The translations under genes were made by a program, and so were the position numbers. A stretch of 64,000 nt of DNA. Origin: Pseudolysinimonas_A sp039912695 (GTDB taxonomy: Bacteria > Actinomycetota > Actinomycetes > Actinomycetales > Microbacteriaceae). The stretch covers positions 248,001 through 312,000 of the forward strand of contig NZ_JBDSPJ010000022.1 in assembly GCF_039912695.1 (NCBI RefSeq). Direction: 5' to 3'. A model generated the notes under the pieces. It had not been told where the DNA came from, did no database searches, and saw nothing but the letters and a program-made list of their open reading frames with translations. Shown in pieces: positions 32,308-39,664 of the stretch; position 1 is the stretch's first letter, and each line of letters opens with the position of its first letter.

Positions 32308-32967
32308 TCACGGGATGAACAGCAACGGCTTACCGCTGAACGCGTCGTACGGGTTGTCGTCCTCGTATCCACCCGTGTAGGCCATTCCGCCGGGAGCGGC
32401 CGAGCCCTTCTTCACGGCGCCGATGTAGCACTGCGCGATCTCGGCGCCGCCGGTGTCGTAGTCCTCGGAGAAGCTCTGCGTGTCGCACCCATCCCAGCCG
32501 ATGAGCGAGATGCTCTGGATGCGCTCGCCCTGAGCATCCACGACGTCGAAGAATGACCAGTCGTCGTTGTACTTCACGGTGGCGCCCGAGACCTTCTTCT
32601 CGGTCATCCGCAGAAGGTAGATGTCGTAGGGGTCAAGCTTGTCGCCGAAGTTCGTGGTGAGCACAGCGAGCTCGTCCGCTGTAGCCGGCTCAATGCTGTC
32701 GAGCTTGGCCTTGAGCAGAGCGTCCTCTTTGTCGGTGGTGACATAGCTGTACGTCAGGTAGGTGTCGAAGCCCACCTTGGTTCCGGGGGGAGCGGCTTCG
32801 CCGTCGACGAGGACGGGCGTGTTACCGGCATCGGCGGTCGGGCTCGCGCTCGTGGCCGTGCCCGGGTCGGTAGCGGTGCCGGGGGAGATCGCCGGCGTAG
32901 CACAGCCCGCCAGCAGCAGGGCACCCAGCAGTGGGGCGGCAAAGAAAGTCTTCACAGGCAGTTTCAA
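32308..32967 (-). CDS. Hypothetical lipoprotein
   Basis: A 219-aa exported lipoprotein. The signal peptide KLPVKTFFAAPLLGALLLAGC ends in the lipobox LLAGC. The mature part has a Thr/Ser/Pro/Ala-rich linker and a soluble domain with several cysteines in its last third (GCDTQSF, AQCYIG). I chose a TTG start at 32967 because GAGAGG lies 6 bases before it; ATG at 32994 would add nine charged residues ahead of the signal peptide. Function unknown. Confidence 0.75.
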   Translation of the reverse strand: MKLPVKTFFAAPLLGALLLAGCATPAISPGTATDPGTATSASPTADAGNTPVLVDGEAAPPGTKVGFDTYLTYSYVTTDKEDALLKAKLDSIEPATADELAVLTTNFGDKLDPYDIYLLRMTEKKVSGATVKYNDDWSFFDVVDAQGERIQSISLIGWDGCDTQSFSEDYDTGGAEIAQCYIGAVKKGSAAPGGMAYTGGYEDDNPYDAFSGKPLLFIP

Positions 32968-33065
32968 GATGGTCCTCTCGTGGTGTTCTTTCACAGTACG
33001 GGGCCGCAGGTTGAGGATTTACCAACACTCGCACGCTCTCAGGCGAGCACTGGGAGGATGGTCGG

Positions 33066-34058
33066 GTGAGCGAATTCTGGGCACGAGTTGCGGCGTTTTT
33101 CGAGGGCCCCTGGGGCATCCCGCTGCGCGTGGTGCTCATCGTCGTCGTCGCTGCGCTGATCCGCCTGCTGCTGCAAGTGGTCATCCGCCGCATCGTCAAC
33201 CGGGTGATCGTCGGGGTCAAGAAGAAGCAAAACGTCGAGGACACCGCCGCCCTGCAGTCCTCTCCGGTCGCCGCGCTGCGGATCGTTCAGCGCACCCGCG
33301 CGCTCGGCGGTCTGCTGTCGAGCACGGTGACAACCCTCGTCGTGGTGGTGGCCCTGGTGCTGATCGTCTCGGCGATCGACCCGAACGCGACGGGAGCGTT
33401 CTCGCTGATTACCGCGGCCCTCGGCGCCGGCCTGGGCTTTGGTGCGCAAAACGTCGTGCGCGACGTGCTCAACGGTCTCTTCATCGTCTCGGAAGACCAG
33501 TTGGGCGTCGGGGATGTCGTTGACCTCGGGCAGGCGACCGGCGTCGTCGAGGCGGTCGGCATCCGCATCACGACCGTTCGAGACGTCAAAGGCACCGTCT
33601 GGTACGTGCGCAACGGTGAGATCCTGCGTATCGGCAACATGTCGCAAGGGTGGGCGCGCGTCATCCTCGACCTTCCGATTCCGTACGACGCCGACCTCGA
33701 TGCGGTGAAGGAACGGATGCTGGAGACCGCAAACGACATGCGCAACGACCCGAAGTGGCGCCGCCTGATGACCGAAAGGCCCGAGATCTGGGGCATCGAG
33801 TCGGTCTCGGCCGAAGCCGTCATCCTGCGTTTGGTGGCCAAAACGCGCACCGGAGGCAAAGACGAGGTCGCTCGAGAGCTGCGCAGCCGAATGAAAGCAA
33901 CCCTCGACGGAATGGGTCTTCGCGTCGCGTCGCTGACCTCGGTCACCGATCGATCCCAGCCACCTTCGACCGGGCAGGCACGCTCGACCGGGCAGTCACG
34001 CGCGACCGGGCAGAAGGACTCCCCCGTCATCCCCGGCGTCGTGAAAGGTAAACCGTGA
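33066..34058 (+). CDS. MscS family mechanosensitive channel
   Basis: A 330-aa small-conductance channel. Two or three N-terminal helices (IPLRVVLIVVVAALIRLLLQ; LSSTVTTLVVVVALVLIVSA) lead to the pore helix AALGAGLGFGAQNVVRDVLNG and the beta domain with GDVVDLGQATGVVEAVG. The C-terminal tail contains three copies of an STGQ-type hexapeptide coded by an 18-bp tandem repeat. GGGAGGA lies upstream of the GTG start. GTGA overlap with the globin gene (34055-34058) couples the two. Confidence 0.91.
   Translation: MSEFWARVAAFFEGPWGIPLRVVLIVVVAALIRLLLQVVIRRIVNRVIVGVKKKQNVEDTAALQSSPVAALRIVQRTRALGGLLSSTVTTLVVVVALVLIVSAIDPNATGAFSLITAALGAGLGFGAQNVVRDVLNGLFIVSEDQLGVGDVVDLGQATGVVEAVGIRITTVRDVKGTVWYVRNGEILRIGNMSQGWARVILDLPIPYDADLDAVKERMLETANDMRNDPKWRRLMTERPEIWGIESVSAEAVILRLVAKTRTGGKDEVARELRSRMKATLDGMGLRVASLTSVTDRSQPPSTGQARSTGQSRATGQKDSPVIPGVVKGKP
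33966..34016 (+). repeat. 18-bp tandem repeat in the MscS gene tail
   Basis: Units TCGACCGGGCAGGCACGC, TCGACCGGGCAGTCACGC and GCGACCGGGCAGAAG run head to tail in frame, coding STGQAR-STGQSR-ATGQK. Likely a coding minisatellite that varies in copy number. Confidence 0.7.
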
Positions 34059-34480
34059 ACGAGCGCCTCACCCTGCGCGCAGGCCAAGGCGGGGAGCCGG
34101 TCGGCGGCAACTTCTGGCGCGAAGTCGGAGGACGGCCGACGTTCGAGAAACTCGTGCGGGCGTTCTACGTCGGGGTCGCCGACGATCCGGTGTTGCGCCC
34201 GATGTACCCGGACGACGACCTTGAGGGGGCCATCCAGCGGCTGATCGGATTTCTCGAGCAGTACTGGGGAGGTCCGGCCACCTACAGCGAAGAGCGCGGC
34301 CACCCTCGCTTGCGCATCCGACACGCCCCCTTCAAGGTGAACCCGGATGCCCGCGACCGCTGGCTGCTGCACATGCGAACCGCCGTGACCGGACTCGACC
34401 TCCCCCCGCTGTACGAAGGACAGCTGTGGGACTACCTCGAACGCGCTGCGCACGCGATGGTGAACACCTTCGACGAGTGA
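34055..34480 (+). CDS. glbO: Group II truncated haemoglobin (trHbO/GlbO)
   Basis: A 141-aa truncated globin. GRPTFEKLVRAFYVGVADDP begins the domain (B/C helix with Tyr-x-x-Val), MYPDDDLEGAIQRLIGFLEQ leads to YWGGPATYSEERGHPRLRIR with the group II signature, and the proximal histidine is in RIRHAPFKV; Trp in LWDYLERAAH follows. It binds haem and probably handles oxygen or reactive species. The GTG start overlaps the channel gene stop. Confidence 0.93.
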   Translation: MNERLTLRAGQGGEPVGGNFWREVGGRPTFEKLVRAFYVGVADDPVLRPMYPDDDLEGAIQRLIGFLEQYWGGPATYSEERGHPRLRIRHAPFKVNPDARDRWLLHMRTAVTGLDLPPLYEGQLWDYLERAAHAMVNTFDE

Positions 34481-34495
34481 TCCGCTCGCGCGAGA

Positions 34496-34501
34496 TACTG
34501 T
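34496..34501 (+). promoter_or_regulatory. -10 box before the FAD dehydrogenase gene
   Basis: TACTGT is 19 bases before the ATG at 34521; GGGAGG lies between them, so this transcript would have a short leader with a ribosome site. Confidence 0.45.
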
Positions 34502-34520
34502 CAAACCAGGGAGGAACACC

Positions 34521-36176
34521 ATGGCGGACACTGATGTCATCGTGATCGGCGCGGGTCTCGCGGGGCTCGTGGCGACGGCCGAACTCGTCGACGCGGGCAA
34601 GCGGGTCATCGTGCTCGAGCAGGAACCCGAGGCAAGCCTCGGCGGTCAGGCCTGGTGGTCGTTCGGCGGACTGTTTCTCGTAGACTCCCCCGAGCAGCGA
34701 CGGATGGGCATCACCGACTCCCACGTTCTCGCGCGACAGGACTGGTATGCCAGCGCCGAATTCGACCGGGAAGAGGAAGACGCCTGGGGGCGGCAGTGGG
34801 CCGAGGCGTATCTCGCTTTCGCGTCCGAGGAGAAGCGCGACTGGCTCGCGGCGAAGGGCATCAAATTCTTCCCCGTCGTCGGTTGGGCCGAACGCGGTGG
34901 CTACACAGCAACCGGGCACGGTAACTCGGTACCCCGCTTTCACATCGTCTGGGGCACCGGTCCCGGGCTGCTCGAACCCTTCATCGCCACCGTGCGGGAG
35001 GGCGTCGAGAAGGGGCTCGTCGAGCTGCGCTTTCGGCACCGGGTCGACGAGCTAACCGTTTCGGATGGCGCGGTTACCGGCGCGTCGGGCAGCGTGCTGG
35101 CCGCCGATGACGCCGAACGCGGCACCGCGTCATCTCGCGAGGTGACGGGCACCTTCACTCTCACGGCATCCGCTGTCGTCGTCGCGAGTGGTGGCATCGG
35201 GGGCAACCCTGAGCTGGTTCGCCAGTTCTGGCCCGAGTACCTCGGCGCCCCGCCCGCGTCGATGCTCAGTGGCGTGCCCGAACATGTCGACGGCCGGATG
35301 CTCGCGATCTCTCAGGATGCCGGCGCCCGGCTGGTGAACAGCGACCGGATGTGGCACTACGTCGAAGGCATCCGCAACCACACCGCGGTCTGGAAAAGTC
35401 ACGGCATCCGCATCCTGCCCGGTCCGTCGAGCCTGTGGTTCGACGCAACCGGTCGGCGACTTCCGGTGCCACTCTTCCCCGGTTTTGACACTCTCGGCAC
35501 CCTCGAATACCTGCGCACGACCGGGTACGACCACTCCTGGTTTGTGACCACGCAGTCGATCGTCGAGAAGGAGTTCGCGCTGTCGGGCAGTGAGCAAAAC
35601 CCCGACCTCACCGGCAAGAGCGTGCGCAAACTCCTGAAGCAGCGGCTCGGCAAGGGCGCAACCCAGCCGGTCGAGAAATTCAAAGCCAAGGGGCCGGATT
35701 TCGTCGTCGCCGACAACCTCGACGAACTGTTCTCGGGAATGCGGCGCCTCTCCCCCGACGTCGAGATCGACTTCACCGAAATGAAATACGAAATCGAGGC
35801 ACGTGACCGCGAGCTCGACAACTCGTTCTCGAAGGATGCCCAGCTCACCGCCATCCGGGGAGCACGCCGCTACCGGGGCGATCGCCTCATTCGGGTCGCT
35901 AAGCCGCACAAGATTCTCGACCCGGCGCACGGTCCGCTGATCGCCGTGAAACTGCACATCCTCACCCGCAAGACCCTGGGCGGCATCCAAACCGATCTTT
36001 CGGGTCAGGCTCTGAGTGCCGACGGCACCCCCATCCCCGGCCTCTACGCCGCGGGTGAAGTCGCCGGTTTCGGCGGCGGCGGGGTGCACGGCTACCGGTC
36101 CCTCGAAGGAACCTTCCTGGGCGGCTGCCTGTTCAGCGGTCGAGTCGTCGGTCGGGCTCTCGCCGAGTCGTTGTGA
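34521..36176 (+). CDS. FAD-binding dehydrogenase (3-ketosteroid delta1-dehydrogenase/fumarate reductase-like)
   Basis: A 551-aa flavoprotein. The FAD dinucleotide motif is VIVIGAGLAGLVATAELVDA with the following acidic strand VIVLEQEPEASLGGQAWWSFGG, and the C-terminal FAD-contact region is GLYAAGEVAGFGGGGVHGYR then LEGTFLGGCLFSGR. It resembles FAD-binding dehydrogenases of actinomycetes related to KstD, whose substrates are mostly unknown. GGGAGG lies 7 bases before the ATG. Soluble, no signal peptide. Confidence 0.9.
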   Translation: MADTDVIVIGAGLAGLVATAELVDAGKRVIVLEQEPEASLGGQAWWSFGGLFLVDSPEQRRMGITDSHVLARQDWYASAEFDREEEDAWGRQWAEAYLAFASEEKRDWLAAKGIKFFPVVGWAERGGYTATGHGNSVPRFHIVWGTGPGLLEPFIATVREGVEKGLVELRFRHRVDELTVSDGAVTGASGSVLAADDAERGTASSREVTGTFTLTASAVVVASGGIGGNPELVRQFWPEYLGAPPASMLSGVPEHVDGRMLAISQDAGARLVNSDRMWHYVEGIRNHTAVWKSHGIRILPGPSSLWFDATGRRLPVPLFPGFDTLGTLEYLRTTGYDHSWFVTTQSIVEKEFALSGSEQNPDLTGKSVRKLLKQRLGKGATQPVEKFKAKGPDFVVADNLDELFSGMRRLSPDVEIDFTEMKYEIEARDRELDNSFSKDAQLTAIRGARRYRGDRLIRVAKPHKILDPAHGPLIAVKLHILTRKTLGGIQTDLSGQALSADGTPIPGLYAAGEVAGFGGGGVHGYRSLEGTFLGGCLFSGRVVGRALAESL

Positions 36177-36190
36177 GCGCTCCTCGCTGC

Positions 36191-36260
36191 GGCGAGTGAC
36201 AATCCGCGAGTCAAGAAGCGGGGACCCCTACCCCGATTGACTCGCGGATTGTCACTCGCC
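36191..36260. repeat. Palindromic repeat element, copy 2 (intergenic)
   Basis: Perfect 23-bp arms (36191-36213 and 36238-36260; outer part GGCGAGTGACA, inner ATCCGCGAGTCA) around a 24-base loop. Reverse-complementing it gives the same loop as copy 1 at 26638-26660 with one extra base. The outer stem differs from copy 1 but is fully paired. It lies between two convergent genes. Confidence 0.75.
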
Positions 36261-36289
36261 TTCGCTGCGCTCGGACGAACGTGCAACCT

Positions 36290-36949
36290 CTAGCGGAGGA
36301 GGTTCCAGGCCTTCCTTTTCACCAGGACGTGACCTCTAGAGGTGCTGAGTCGTGCCCAGGGGCCGGACTCGTAGAGGCGGACCTGATCTTCGCCGAGGAA
36401 ACCAAGGGCGAAGGCAGCGAAAGCTGCGGCGGCGACAACGTGGTCGGCGCCGGGGATGGGTTTGTTCCAGACCTCGGCGCGCACCTTGCGCACGATCGCC
36501 TCACCGGCCCCATCGGGTACGGCCGCCGCCACATCCTGGATGCCGGCACGGGCACTCTCATCGAGCACGGCTGCCGACACCTCGCCGACAGCCTGCCACC
36601 CGCCGCGCGGCGGAGAGATCGCCGCCCAGGTCGCCGTATTGACCTCCATCGGCATCCCGACGGTCGTGGTTTCTTCAGCCTGCGCACGTTCGATGCGCTG
36701 CAGGAGGGATCGCAACGGCACAACGACATCGAAGGTGTCCGGGCCGTTCAGCGCGACCGTGCGAAGCCCCAGAATCGTCGGGCTCTCGTCGAGCAGACCG
36801 ACCGGATAGAAGATCGCGGCGTACACGGCAAGCACGCCGGAGCCCGCGATCAGGCGCACCGAACCTTCCTCGACCCGCGCGGCACGCGACAGGAACACCT
36901 GCAGATCATCGAGGGACGGCGCATCGGCGAAAGTGAAGGAGCTGCTCAT
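36290..36949 (-). CDS. Hypothetical protein (219 aa)
   Basis: A soluble 219-aa protein with alternating beta and alpha segments (VRLIAGSGVLAVYAAIFYPV near residues 31-50; DTFDVVVPLRSLLQRIERA). No catalytic motif or signal peptide is apparent and I know no named domain. GGAG lies 8 bases before the ATG, and a -10 box TAGTTT overlaps that of the divergent tesB, only 21 bases away. Confidence 0.72.
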   Translation of the reverse strand: MSSSFTFADAPSLDDLQVFLSRAARVEEGSVRLIAGSGVLAVYAAIFYPVGLLDESPTILGLRTVALNGPDTFDVVVPLRSLLQRIERAQAEETTTVGMPMEVNTATWAAISPPRGGWQAVGEVSAAVLDESARAGIQDVAAAVPDGAGEAIVRKVRAEVWNKPIPGADHVVAAAAFAAFALGFLGEDQVRLYESGPWARLSTSRGHVLVKRKAWNLLR

Positions 36950-36957
36950 CTGGCTCC

Positions 36958-36964
36958 TAAACTA
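36958..36964. promoter_or_regulatory. Overlapping divergent -10 boxes
   Basis: Plus-strand TAAACT (36958-36963) sits 7 bases before the tesB GTG; minus-strand TAGTTT (36959-36964) sits 9 bases before the divergent ATG at 36949. The two hexamers share five positions, so the two promoters should compete for polymerase. Confidence 0.5.
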
Positions 36965-36970
36965 CAACCC

Positions 36971-37843
36971 GTGAGCGATCCCTTGGCGGGGTTCCTGGCC
37001 GCCCTCGATTTGACCGACACCGGCGCGCGCACACGGGAAGACATCTTCACCGGGCCGAGCCAGTGGATGCCGACCGGTCGCGTCTTCGGCGGACAGGTTT
37101 TGGCGCAGTCGCTGATTGCCGCGATCCGCACCGTCGACCCGGATCGCCACGTGCACTCGATGCACGGCTACTTTCTGCGACCCGGGGATGTCGGCCAGAC
37201 GATCACGTTCTCGGTGGACCGCATTCACGACGGTCGATCGTTCGCAACCCGCCGCACCCAGTGCTACCAAAATGGCGAGCCGATCCTCTCGATGATCGCG
37301 TCCTTCCAAGATGTCGACCCCGGTCTTGAGCACAGCGTCGAGATGCCGAAGGGGTTGCCCGACCCCGAGTCGCTGCCCAGCACTGCGGAAGCCCTCGGCG
37401 AGAACGACCATCCGGTCGCGAACTTCTGGGCGACGCAGCGCGCGTTCGACATCCGTCATATCCAGCATCCGGTGTATTTCCCTGGCGAGGGTGAGCGCTC
37501 GACGAAGCAGGCTGTCTGGATGAAGGCGATCGGCCGGCTGCCCGACGACCCGAACCTGCATCGTGCCGCTCTCGCGTACGCGAGCGACTACGCGATCCTC
37601 GAACCGATCCTGCGCGCACACGGCATTTCGTGGGCGGCGCAGGGACTCAAAGCCGCGAGTCTCGACCACGCAATGTGGTGGCACCGCGACGGGAGGGTCG
37701 ACGAAGACTGGCTGCTCTACGAACAGGAGTCGCCGGTCGCGGTCGGGGGTCGCGGGTTGTCGTTCGGGCGCATCTTCAGCCGGGACGGCTATCTGCTCGC
37801 CACCGTCGCCCAAGAGGGCATGGTGCGCATCCCGACCCTCTAG
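36971..37843 (+). CDS. tesB: Acyl-CoA thioesterase II
   Basis: A 290-aa double-hotdog thioesterase that cleaves acyl-CoA to free acid and CoA. GRVFGGQVLAQSLIAA is the first-hotdog motif, HGYFLRPGDVGQTITFSVDR follows, and the second half has ASDYAILEPILRAHG and SLDHAMWWHRDGRVDEDWLL with the catalytic Asp-Gln-Thr set of TesB. Start is GTG 36971, marked by a leaderless -10 box. The stop TAG is shared with the convergent membrane protein gene in CTAG (37840-37843). Confidence 0.94.
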   Translation: MSDPLAGFLAALDLTDTGARTREDIFTGPSQWMPTGRVFGGQVLAQSLIAAIRTVDPDRHVHSMHGYFLRPGDVGQTITFSVDRIHDGRSFATRRTQCYQNGEPILSMIASFQDVDPGLEHSVEMPKGLPDPESLPSTAEALGENDHPVANFWATQRAFDIRHIQHPVYFPGEGERSTKQAVWMKAIGRLPDDPNLHRAALAYASDYAILEPILRAHGISWAAQGLKAASLDHAMWWHRDGRVDEDWLLYEQESPVAVGGRGLSFGRIFSRDGYLLATVAQEGMVRIPTL

Positions 37844-38793
37844 GTGCGGGGAGTGCGGGCGGCTTTCACGAACCGATCGATACTCGCCCCGACCACGATC
37901 ACGGCAATGGCGACCGCCGCGACCAGGTTGCCGGCACCGCCGGGTGCCATCAGTGCATCCGCTCCGAACTCGGCGAAGAACGCCGGGTTGAGCAGGCGAC
38001 CGCTCATCAGTAGCACGATGATCGGGATGCCGGACGCGAGCTGGATGAGTGCATGGACGCCCGCGAGCGCGTAGGTCCAGCGCCCTCGGCGATACACGTA
38101 GACGGCGTGGATGAGTTGGGCGAGGGCGACCGCAATGAGGAACGGGAACCAAAACGACCACAGGTCGGGGTTGAGGACCGGGATCGCGGATCCATCGGCG
38201 GTCACGAAGATTCCGGGGTTCTGCTGCCAGAACAGCACCCCGATCGAGAGGATCACGTAGACGACCGTTGCGACGAGATCGGTGTTCTTGACGGCCTTGC
38301 TCACGGGCAGGGCGGGCAGATGATCGGGGTCGAATGCGTTGAGCGGACGCCGGTTGCCGGTGCGCTCGAGGACCACGAAGAGAAGCGTCGTCCAGAAGCA
38401 CATATGCACGCCCACAGTGAGGGTCGTGCCGATGACCGTGCCGACGGTTTGGCCGAACCCCGCGCCGGCGAAGATGCCGATGATGGCGAGCACCACAACG
38501 ACGATCGGCAGCACGATCACCAGCAGCGTGCGCAGCAGCCGGACGTAGTCGACGTAGAGGTCTGGCCCAATGAGCGTCAGCGGACGGTTCGAGTACCCGG
38601 CGGCGAGTCGAGTCGGCTCCCCGAGGTCGAGCAGCACGGCGCGCTCGGCGGCCGACTCTGGCTCACCGTTCTCGGTACGTGCGTCGACGGCATCCGCGAT
38701 GGATGCCCGCAGCTCGCGGTCGATGTCGGCGCGCTTGGCCTCGGGCAGCGCACGCTGAACGGCCCACACGTAGCGGTCGGTGAGGGTGGTCAT
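37840..38793 (-). CDS. Membrane protein with HAAS-type permease-prefix domain
   Basis: A 317-aa protein. Residues 1-80 form the soluble HAAS/permease-prefix domain (RYVWAVQRALPEAKRADIDR, then ELRASIADAVDAR), followed by about seven hydrophobic helices. Proteins of this type are typically encoded next to a PadR-family regulator and controlled by it, as here. The ATG at 38793 has GGAAGGGG at the right distance and overlaps the padR stop; ATG at 38796 is the alternative. Its biochemical role is unknown; envelope homeostasis is a guess. Confidence 0.82.
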   Translation of the reverse strand: MTTLTDRYVWAVQRALPEAKRADIDRELRASIADAVDARTENGEPESAAERAVLLDLGEPTRLAAGYSNRPLTLIGPDLYVDYVRLLRTLLVIVLPIVVVVLAIIGIFAGAGFGQTVGTVIGTTLTVGVHMCFWTTLLFVVLERTGNRRPLNAFDPDHLPALPVSKAVKNTDLVATVVYVILSIGVLFWQQNPGIFVTADGSAIPVLNPDLWSFWFPFLIAVALAQLIHAVYVYRRGRWTYALAGVHALIQLASGIPIIVLLMSGRLLNPAFFAEFGADALMAPGGAGNLVAAVAIAVIVVGASIDRFVKAARTPRT

Positions 38794-39125
38794 CATTTCC
38801 CCTTCCGGGAGATGCGGTCGATGGAGGTGTGGAGGTTCTTCCAGTCGTCGAGGAGGACGGTCGCGAGGGCGTCCCCCGCGGGACTCGTGCGGTAGAACTT
38901 GCGTGGTCGCGACTCGTCGGTGTTCCACTCGCTGACGAGCAGACCCTGCGATTCGAGCCTCCGCAGCAGCGGGTAGAGCGTGTTGCCTTCGACCGGGATG
39001 CCAGCTGCCGCCAACTCTTCGAGGAGCGCGTAGCCGTACTGCGCGGTGCGCAGCATCAGAAGGCAGGCGAGCACGGCGGTGCCGCGTCGCAGTTCCTGGA
39101 GTTGTGCGTTGTCGCTCTCGGTCAC
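38793..39125 (-). CDS. PadR family transcriptional regulator
   Basis: A 110-aa winged-helix regulator. The core is LLMLRTAQYGYALLEELAAA, then GIPVEGNTLYPLLRRLESQG and the wing RPRKFYRTSPAG, the standard PadR pattern. GTG at 39125 is preceded by TAACGT with 7 bases between, so the mRNA is probably leaderless. A GTGTG-TCG-CACAC dyad just upstream could be its own operator. It should control itself and the co-transcribed HAAS-domain membrane protein. Confidence 0.92.
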   Translation of the reverse strand: MTESDNAQLQELRRGTAVLACLLMLRTAQYGYALLEELAAAGIPVEGNTLYPLLRRLESQGLLVSEWNTDESRPRKFYRTSPAGDALATVLLDDWKNLHTSIDRISRKGK

Positions 39126-39132
39126 GAGTCAC

Positions 39133-39153
39133 ACGTTACTGTGTGTCGCACAC
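39133..39153 (-). promoter_or_regulatory. padR leaderless promoter and dyad operator
   Basis: TAACGT on the minus strand (plus 39133-39138) lies 7 bases before the GTG start. GTGTG-TCG-CACAC (39141-39153) sits just upstream, within the -35/-10 spacer, a good position for autorepression. Confidence 0.5.
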
Positions 39154-39191
39154 TATCGTCAAGTGACTGTATGCGATGTGACCCGACGTCG

Positions 39192-39662
39192 TCAGGAGCG
39201 CTTTGCGAAGACGATCGGGGCGTCGACGAAGGCGCTCCACGCCTCGCGTTCGGCATCCGTCATCCGCCGCGGCTTCTGGCTGACCGTGTCGACCAGAACG
39301 ATCGTGGATGCCGCCCTCGCGAACACCACCACCGGGTCAACGCCTACGGGTGAGCACACTTCGTAGCAGACCTCGATGCTCGCCCCACCCAGGCGGCCGA
39401 TCCACAGTTGCACGTCGAGCGGTTCGCGCAGATACGGGATCGGGGCGAGGTACTCGACCTCCTGCCGCGCGATCAGGGTGATCGTGTCGCCGCCCAGGCC
39501 GAACGCGGCATCGCTGAGTCCCTCGACGCCGAAACCGTCGCCGCCCCAAAACACCGAGATGCGCGACTCCTCCAAGAGGGTCAGCATCGCAGCATTGTTC
39601 ACATGGCCGTAGGCGTCAAGGTCGTTCCACCGCAGTCCGATGGGAACGTGCAGCCGAGTCAC
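39192..39662 (-). CDS. Acyl-CoA thioesterase (4HBT/YbgC-like hotdog)
   Basis: A 156-aa single-hotdog thioesterase. LRWNDLDAYGHVNNAAMLTL holds the catalytic Asp of the 4-hydroxybenzoyl-CoA thioesterase/YbgC group and the typical DxxGHVNN motif. GTG at 39662 starts 2 bases after the ettA stop, which puts both genes in one transcript; an ettA-thioesterase pair is common in actinomycetes. Likely acts on short or medium acyl-CoA. Confidence 0.9.
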   Translation of the reverse strand: MTRLHVPIGLRWNDLDAYGHVNNAAMLTLLEESRISVFWGGDGFGVEGLSDAAFGLGGDTITLIARQEVEYLAPIPYLREPLDVQLWIGRLGGASIEVCYEVCSPVGVDPVVVFARAASTIVLVDTVSQKPRRMTDAEREAWSAFVDAPIVFAKRS

Positions 39663-39664
39663 CG

